Shown piece after piece: positions 58,992 through 64,000 of a stretch of DNA of 64,000 bases (its first letter is position 1; each line of letters opens with the position of its first letter). The DNA is from DASVHS01 sp035468985. GTDB lineage: Bacteria; Acidobacteriota; Thermoanaerobaculia; Gp7-AA8. The stretch spans positions 186,001-250,000 of the forward strand of contig DATISF010000055.1 in NCBI GenBank assembly GCA_035468985.1, read 5' to 3'. Position numbers and translations under genes: made by a program. The notes under the pieces were generated by a model, which was given only the letters and a program-made list of their open reading frames with translations, searched no databases and was not told the origin of the DNA.

Positions 58992-60866
58992 TCAGTGAGC
59001 TTTCTTCAAGGGCATGTACGGTTTGCCGCCGGGTTCGAAGAATTTCCCGAAGAACTCGACGTAATGGAGCCGCAGCGCGTGAATCGTCGGCGCGAACACG
59101 CCGAGCACGATGTTGAACGCGTGAAGGATGACCGCCACGACGATGCCGATCCAGATGCTTCCCGCCGCGCCGGCCAGACTGTTCGCGACGTAGGCGAGAA
59201 GCACCGACGCCAGCCCGACGGCCATGATGCGGACGTACGAAATGATGTTGCCGAGAGACTTCAGCAGCTCGAATGGAGCGAGAAAACCGCCCGTGAGCAG
59301 CAGAACCGGCGCGATGATCAGCATGGCGATCATCAGCGGCCGCCGCAGCAGCGCTCCCACCGGCGCGAAGTAGGACACCAGGATTCCGGCGATGCAGAGC
59401 ACCAGCACGACGCTGGCGAGCCGGAACCCCGCTTCCTTGCGTCGCTTTCCCCTGAGCGCCGTGAAGACGCCGAGGATGAGCCCGAGCAGAACGTGGACCG
59501 TTCCGACGGCGATGGCGAAATACATCATCGGCATCAGCGACGTCGTCCGGTCGATCCACGCTTTCATCCCGAACATGCGCGTGCCGAGATCGCCGAAGAG
59601 CTCGCCGTAAAGGAAACCGAACAGCGCGCTGTAGATCGAACAGGTGAAAAGGATCTTCCCCACGTGCTGCAGAAGCTCCTGTTTCGCACGGAAAGCCAGC
59701 CCCAGCGCGACGAGGAGCAACACCAGGCCGTAGCCCACGTCGCCGAGGATCATGCCGAAGAAGAGCGGGAAGAAGATGCCGATGAACGGCGTCGGATCGA
59801 TCGACGTGTAGCGCGGCAGCGGAAGGAGTCTGACCAGCAGCTCGAAGGGTTGGAAGTACGCCGGGTTCTTCAGCGTCACCGGCACGGTCTCGAGGTCGTG
59901 CTCGAGGATCTCTTTCTCCTCGATGATGACCGTGTCGCCGAATTGTTTGTTGACCAGGTTCCTCAATCGCGCCACTTCGGCGGTCGGAACCCAGCCGAAG
60001 AGGACGAAGCAATTGTCGGTTCCGTACGCCAGTGAGCTCGTCTTGAGCAACGCCAGCTGGCCTTTCAGCCACGAGTGCACGTCTTCGTAGAGCGGCCGCC
60101 ACGTTTCGGCGTAGCCGCGCAGTTCGGTGTCGATGGTCGCCGATTCCGCGGAGAGCGATTCGTACCGGTCCCGAACCGTGCTGATCTTGCCGGCGAGCGT
60201 CAGCCCTTCGAGATACGGCGGGAGCGACACTTCGGGAATCGCATCATTGCGCAGCGCCTCTTTCAACGTGTCTGACAGCTGCTTTTCGGTGGTGAGGAGG
60301 CCGATGTACGAGCCATCCTCGCTCCGCGCCGTGCGAACGTCGGCCCCGAGCAGAAGGCGGCCGGCCACTTTGGTGAGCCGGTCCAATGCCGACTGATCTC
60401 TCACCTCCACCGCGATCACATCGAGTCCGGCTTCTTCGGCACCTTTCGGAACGAGCGACTCCACGGTCGTGAGAAAGATCGTGTACCGGCTGAGCTGACG
60501 CATCTCCGTCTGCACGGCCTCGCGGCGGCGGGTTTTTTCTTCGCACAGGGCGATGCGTTCGCCGATGACACCGGCGATCGCGCTGAGGGCTCGTGGCGCG
60601 CTCACCGGCGTCTCTTTCGTCGGGACAGCGGGAAGCAGCGTCAGAAGCCGCGTGATCTTCAGATCGAGATCTTCGTAGAACAGCCGTTCGGCGAGCGTTT
60701 TTCCGGCCAGCGCGAGCGGCCGAAGGTGCGCCTCTGCGCCGTGTTCCATCCGCTGTTGAATCGCCGGATCGATCTGCAGGATCTCCGAGGCACGCACTGT
60801 CTCGAGGACGTTCAGCAGCACGTCCCGCGGTCCGATCAGCTCGACCTTCGACATCCTACTGATCAT
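58992..60866 (-). CDS. atpI: V/A-type ATPase subunit I (membrane stator)
   Basis: A 624-residue a-subunit homologue. The N-terminal ~310 residues are cytoplasmic and helical; the C-terminal half has about seven membrane helices, with PFIGIFFPLFFGMILGDVGY and the helix containing ILLAYVANSLAG that lines the ion path. Two starts are possible: ATG 60866 (overlapping the G gene) or ATG 60854 (MSKVELIGPRD, matching the usual beginning). Confidence 0.93.
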   Translation of the reverse strand: MISRMSKVELIGPRDVLLNVLETVRASEILQIDPAIQQRMEHGAEAHLRPLALAGKTLAERLFYEDLDLKITRLLTLLPAVPTKETPVSAPRALSAIAGVIGERIALCEEKTRRREAVQTEMRQLSRYTIFLTTVESLVPKGAEEAGLDVIAVEVRDQSALDRLTKVAGRLLLGADVRTARSEDGSYIGLLTTEKQLSDTLKEALRNDAIPEVSLPPYLEGLTLAGKISTVRDRYESLSAESATIDTELRGYAETWRPLYEDVHSWLKGQLALLKTSSLAYGTDNCFVLFGWVPTAEVARLRNLVNKQFGDTVIIEEKEILEHDLETVPVTLKNPAYFQPFELLVRLLPLPRYTSIDPTPFIGIFFPLFFGMILGDVGYGLVLLLVALGLAFRAKQELLQHVGKILFTCSIYSALFGFLYGELFGDLGTRMFGMKAWIDRTTSLMPMMYFAIAVGTVHVLLGLILGVFTALRGKRRKEAGFRLASVVLVLCIAGILVSYFAPVGALLRRPLMIAMLIIAPVLLLTGGFLAPFELLKSLGNIISYVRIMAVGLASVLLAYVANSLAGAAGSIWIGIVVAVILHAFNIVLGVFAPTIHALRLHYVEFFGKFFEPGGKPYMPLKKAH

Positions 60867-61194
60867 TGGCCGGCCTCAGGGCGATGCATGCGATGTGCTT
60901 CCTGACGATCGATTTCAGTTGTTCGTCGCGGGCAGCTTCGATTCGCGCGGCGAGCGACCTCGCTCGCTCGACGATGTCCTCGGCCTTTTCCTCGGCGTTC
61001 TTTTTCGCCGCCGCCTGATCCTGCGCGGCGCTCTGGCCGAGGCGTGCCAGCTCGGATTGCGCAGCCTCGTCGATGGAGCGCGTCGTCTCCTCGAGCCATT
61101 GCGCGGCCTTCGATCGTTCGAGATCGACCATGTCGCCGATTTCGCGCTCGATGACGAGGATGTCGTCGAGCGACTCCGGTGGCGAGATCGCCAT
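60856..61194 (-). CDS. V/A-type ATPase subunit G/H-like coiled coil
   Basis: A 112-residue Ala/Glu/Arg-rich protein from ATG 61194 (MAISPPESLDDILVIEREI), nearly all coiled coil (KKNAEEKAEDIVERARSLAA). Size and position at the head of the operon fit the G (H) subunit, which pairs with E in the peripheral stalk. The family is too low in complexity for a firm sequence match. The 111 bases upstream should hold the operon promoter, but none is clear. Confidence 0.78.
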   Translation of the reverse strand: MAISPPESLDDILVIEREIGDMVDLERSKAAQWLEETTRSIDEAAQSELARLGQSAAQDQAAAKKNAEEKAEDIVERARSLAARIEAARDEQLKSIVRKHIACIALRPANDQ

Positions 61195-61305
61195 GGCGCC
61201 TCCGATCCAACCGTAACTGCGGCACCACGAGGGCGGTAGGACGAAAGCACCAAGCTGTGGTGATGCAGAACCCGCGGCCCGGATTCTCATCACATCGCCG
61301 CGTGA

Positions 61306-64000
61306 TCACCTGGCTGCGATTTCGAGGTCGGGCTCGCCGGAGGCCGCAAGGATCGCTGCACGGGCCTTCTGTTGCAGTTCGGCCGCGGCGGACCATCCGT
61401 CACCGGAGGCGATGATCGGCTCGTCGATCGTCAACGTCACGTCGCCGCGGCGCGGAAACCAGTCGTCGCCGCGAAGAATGCCGCGCGACCCGCGGAGACT
61501 GACCGGAACGACGGGAACACCGGTCCGTGCCGCGGCGACGAACGCACCCATGCGAAACGGCAGAAGACCGGCGGATCGCTGAAACGTCCCTTCCGGGAAA
61601 ACGATGATTGTTTCTCCGCGCCGCGCTGCCGCTTCCAGCTGTTTCGTGTCTTCGACGCCGCGTGCAGGATCGAACCGCTCGACGAAGACGGATCCGAGGC
61701 GGGCGAAGAAGAGACGTGGAATGAGGCGGCGGAGAAACTCGCCTTTCACGACGAAGGCGCCGGAGAGTGGCAGAGCTGCGGAGAGCAGGACGCCATCGAG
61801 GTAGCTCGCGTGGTTCGAGACCACGATGGAGGCTCCATCGGGCATCTGCTTTGTGTGAACCGCGACGTCGATGTTCAGCATGCCCAGAAGTGCTCGCGAG
61901 AACCAGCGCAACAGACGCCGCCGCAACGCCAGGCGCGGAGTCACAACGATTCCGCACCAGATGAACGGCGCCGCAAGCGCGGTGACGAGCCAGGCATAGA
62001 CGTAATAGGCAGCGTCGCGAAGCCCAACCCACGCGCGCCGCGCTTCCGGCCTGATCGATGCGGCATAGAGATGAACCATCTGTAGCCACGGTGGTCGAGT
62101 CGTGGTCCCCAGCTGTCCCCGCTCGTAGAGCTCGCGAACCGCCGAGCGTCTGAGCTTGCCGCTCGACGTTTTCAATAGCGAGTGTGGTGGAAGGAGCAGA
62201 ACGTCATCCGGCGGAGCGCCACAGAGATCGACGATCCTGGAACGAACGGCCGCGCCGAGCTCCTGCCGGCGTTTTTCATCGCGTTCGCGCGTTTCGGCGG
62301 CAACCACGAGCCGCTCCGTCTGCGCGCCGGCGTCGAGCCCACCGAACACGGCAACGCAACCCTTGCGCACGCCCGCGATGCCGCTGATCGTTTCCTCGAT
62401 CTCCTGGGGAAAGAAGTGGCGGCCGGCCCGGATGATGACGTCTTTCGCGCGGCCGGTGACGAACAGCTCGCGGCCGGCGACGTATCCGAGGTCGCCCGAC
62501 TCCAGCCAGTGATCATGGAAGAGACGTTGGGTCTCGAGGGGATTCCGGTGATAACCCGACGCCGCTGCCGGCGAGCGGAACTGAATCCGTCCTTCACTGC
62601 GCTCGGGCAGCTCGACTTCGCCGGTGCCGGCCACCCGCACCTCGATTTCGGGCAACGGAGTTCCGCACCCGACGACGTGCAACACATCCGCACCGGCGGT
62701 CGGAACCGCGATGCCACGCTCCGTAAACGTCGAGCGGTCGATGCAGTCGACGAGAGGCGGTCTGCCCGGCGGCGGCATGGTGATCGCCAGCGATCCCTCC
62801 GCCAGGCCGTACATCGGCGCCATTGCCTCGGATCGGAAGCCGTGCTTCGAGAAGCGCTCCGTGAAACGACGGATCGTCTCGAAGCTCACCGGCTCCGCTC
62901 CGTTGGCCGCCATTCGCCACGATGACAGGTCGAGTCCGTCGACCTCGCTCTCCGGGATCTTGTTCGTGCACAGCTCGTAGCCGAAGTTCGGAGAGGCCGA
63001 GATCGTTCCCCGGAACCGATCGATGGCGCGCAGCCATTCGGCGGGGCGGGCAAGAAACCGCTGCGGTGGCATCGCGATCAACGGCAGCGCGTAATAGAAA
63101 CTTCCGAGCCATGTGCCGATCAGCCCCATGTCGTGGTACAGCGGCAGCCAGCTCACCACGACATCGTCGGGAGCGATTCGGATCCGCCGTCCGATGCCGC
63201 GAAGATTGGCCAGGAGATTTGCGTGAGTGAGCACGACACCCTTTGGGTTTCCGGTACTTCCCGATGTGTACTGAATCAGCGCCACATCCGTTGCTGCCAG
63301 ACGGGGCAGCGCCGAGGCCTCGCTCAGCGTGGCGAAGTTCGAAGCGGTGATGACTTTTCGGATCGCCGGCACCCGCACCTTCAGCAGATGCGCGGCCCTC
63401 TCGGCTTCTTCGAAGGTGATGAGCAGCGAGGCCTGCGCGTTCTGCAAAATCCCGGCGTGACGGGTCAGGTGATCTTCGATCTGTCCCGGACGCGCGGGCG
63501 GATAGATCGGGACGGGGACCGCGCCGCTCAGGAGAATTCCGAAAAATGTCGTGTAGTACTGGCGACAGGTCGGCAGCATGATGGCGACGCTCGATCCTGC
63601 TTCGACGCCGGCATCGAGAATGCCGCGGGCCACGCGTCGCGCACCCTCGGCGAGCTCGGCGTAGGTGATCTCCGATTCCCCCATATCGGTCAGCAATCGG
63701 ATGTGGAGCTGTCCGGCTCGCCGTTCGAGATGCCGTTCGAGAACTTCCGTCAGCGTTGCCGCGCGCGCGAACCCTTCCACTTCGCGGACGGCTTCGATCG
63801 CTGCCGGCAAGTGCTTTCGGGGATTGCGCCTGGCTGCCTGCAGGACTGCATGGACGAGATCGCGCGGGCGTTCTGCGGTGGTCAGGACGACATCGGAAAG
63901 CTCGACGCCAAACTCCTGTTCGATGCGGTGAAGAAGCTCGGCGCGAGCGAGGCTCTCCAGACCGAAGTCACGATCGATCGAGGAATCGAGGTCGAGGTCG
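61306..64000 (-). CDS. ACP / fatty acyl-AMP ligase / PlsC acyltransferase fusion (5' end outside window)
   Basis: The frame stays open from the right edge to 61306, ~897 residues shown, with no plausible start, so the 5' end is missing. Residues 1-~60 form an acyl carrier domain with FGLESLARAEL, where Ser takes phosphopantetheine. Residues ~70-640 are an adenylating domain of FAAL type: YTSGSTGNPKGVVLTHANL, SWLPLYHDMGLIG, GLAEGSLAI and KTSSGKLRRS. Residues ~680-890 have membrane helices and a PlsC domain with NHASYLDG (HX4D) and FPEGTFQRS. The enzyme could load a free fatty acid on its own carrier and pass it to a lysophospholipid or other acceptor. It lies 111 bases upstream of the V-ATPase operon on the same strand. 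Confidence 0.93.
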   Translation of the reverse strand, partial: DLDLDSSIDRDFGLESLARAELLHRIEQEFGVELSDVVLTTAERPRDLVHAVLQAARRNPRKHLPAAIEAVREVEGFARAATLTEVLERHLERRAGQLHIRLLTDMGESEITYAELAEGARRVARGILDAGVEAGSSVAIMLPTCRQYYTTFFGILLSGAVPVPIYPPARPGQIEDHLTRHAGILQNAQASLLITFEEAERAAHLLKVRVPAIRKVITASNFATLSEASALPRLAATDVALIQYTSGSTGNPKGVVLTHANLLANLRGIGRRIRIAPDDVVVSWLPLYHDMGLIGTWLGSFYYALPLIAMPPQRFLARPAEWLRAIDRFRGTISASPNFGYELCTNKIPESEVDGLDLSSWRMAANGAEPVSFETIRRFTERFSKHGFRSEAMAPMYGLAEGSLAITMPPPGRPPLVDCIDRSTFTERGIAVPTAGADVLHVVGCGTPLPEIEVRVAGTGEVELPERSEGRIQFRSPAAASGYHRNPLETQRLFHDHWLESGDLGYVAGRELFVTGRAKDVIIRAGRHFFPQEIEETISGIAGVRKGCVAVFGGLDAGAQTERLVVAAETRERDEKRRQELGAAVRSRIVDLCGAPPDDVLLLPPHSLLKTSSGKLRRSAVRELYERGQLGTTTRPPWLQMVHLYAASIRPEARRAWVGLRDAAYYVYAWLVTALAAPFIWCGIVVTPRLALRRRLLRWFSRALLGMLNIDVAVHTKQMPDGASIVVSNHASYLDGVLLSAALPLSGAFVVKGEFLRRLIPRLFFARLGSVFVERFDPARGVEDTKQLEAAARRGETIIVFPEGTFQRSAGLLPFRMGAFVAAARTGVPVVPVSLRGSRGILRGDDWFPRRGDVTLTIDEPIIASGDGWSAAAELQQKARAAILAASGEPDLEIAAR

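Overview
This is a dense, GC-rich bacterial window with short intergenic gaps and many ATGA or GTGA stop/start overlaps. The gene mix is a secreted protease pair, a giant DUF11 surface protein, a nine-subunit V/A-type ATPase, a B12-dependent ribonucleotide reductase, phosphoketolase with acetate kinase, and many universal stress proteins. It fits a soil- or sediment-type bacterium; Acidobacteriota is my best guess from gene content and is an inference only. The topoisomerase IV genes look strikingly gammaproteobacterial, so some genes may be transferred. No rRNA, tRNA, CRISPR array, prophage or transposase gene was seen.

Layout. 1-1787 (minus): a membrane oligosaccharyltransferase-like (STT3/GT66) protein coupled to a lipase-maturation-factor-like gene cut by the window edge. 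1802-7183: two paralogous secreted subtilisins, an AraC regulator and a secreted HEGRH putative metallopeptidase. 7271-19006: ParE and ParC of topoisomerase IV, separated by a 1920-residue surface protein and a membrane SpoIIE-type phosphatase. 19076-22886: small genes (DinB, a pentad-repeat protein, a lipoprotein, LspA, an HTH/FRG pair) threaded with short palindromic elements and a large satellite-like array. 22887-30213: metabolic genes (Kbl, glycogen phosphorylase, FolE, a Rieske-FAD oxidoreductase, an EamA transporter, an extradiol dioxygenase).

30308-54045 is the most interesting region. Phosphoketolase and acetate kinase are followed by a lytic transglycosylase-like protein, a cytochrome c, a P-type ATPase, a CBS protein, a PfkB kinase, three multi-domain universal stress proteins, two triple-BON proteins, a tail-less GroEL paralogue, a DUF2267 protein, a SagB-type nitroreductase, PolX and a class II ribonucleotide reductase. 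Several of these families match the mycobacterial DosR dormancy regulon, which suggests a convergent low-energy/low-oxygen survival island. It abuts the V/A-ATPase operon (53383-61194, order G-I-K-E-C-F-A-B-D). The window ends in a multidomain ACP / fatty acyl-AMP ligase / PlsC acyltransferase open at its 5' end.

A second theme is non-coding structure. There are two palindromic CTAG-ended MITE-like elements, two inverted copies of a ~145-bp palindromic element whose ends supply stop codons to host genes, and GGGATTC-type hairpins, one of them translated inside a protease.
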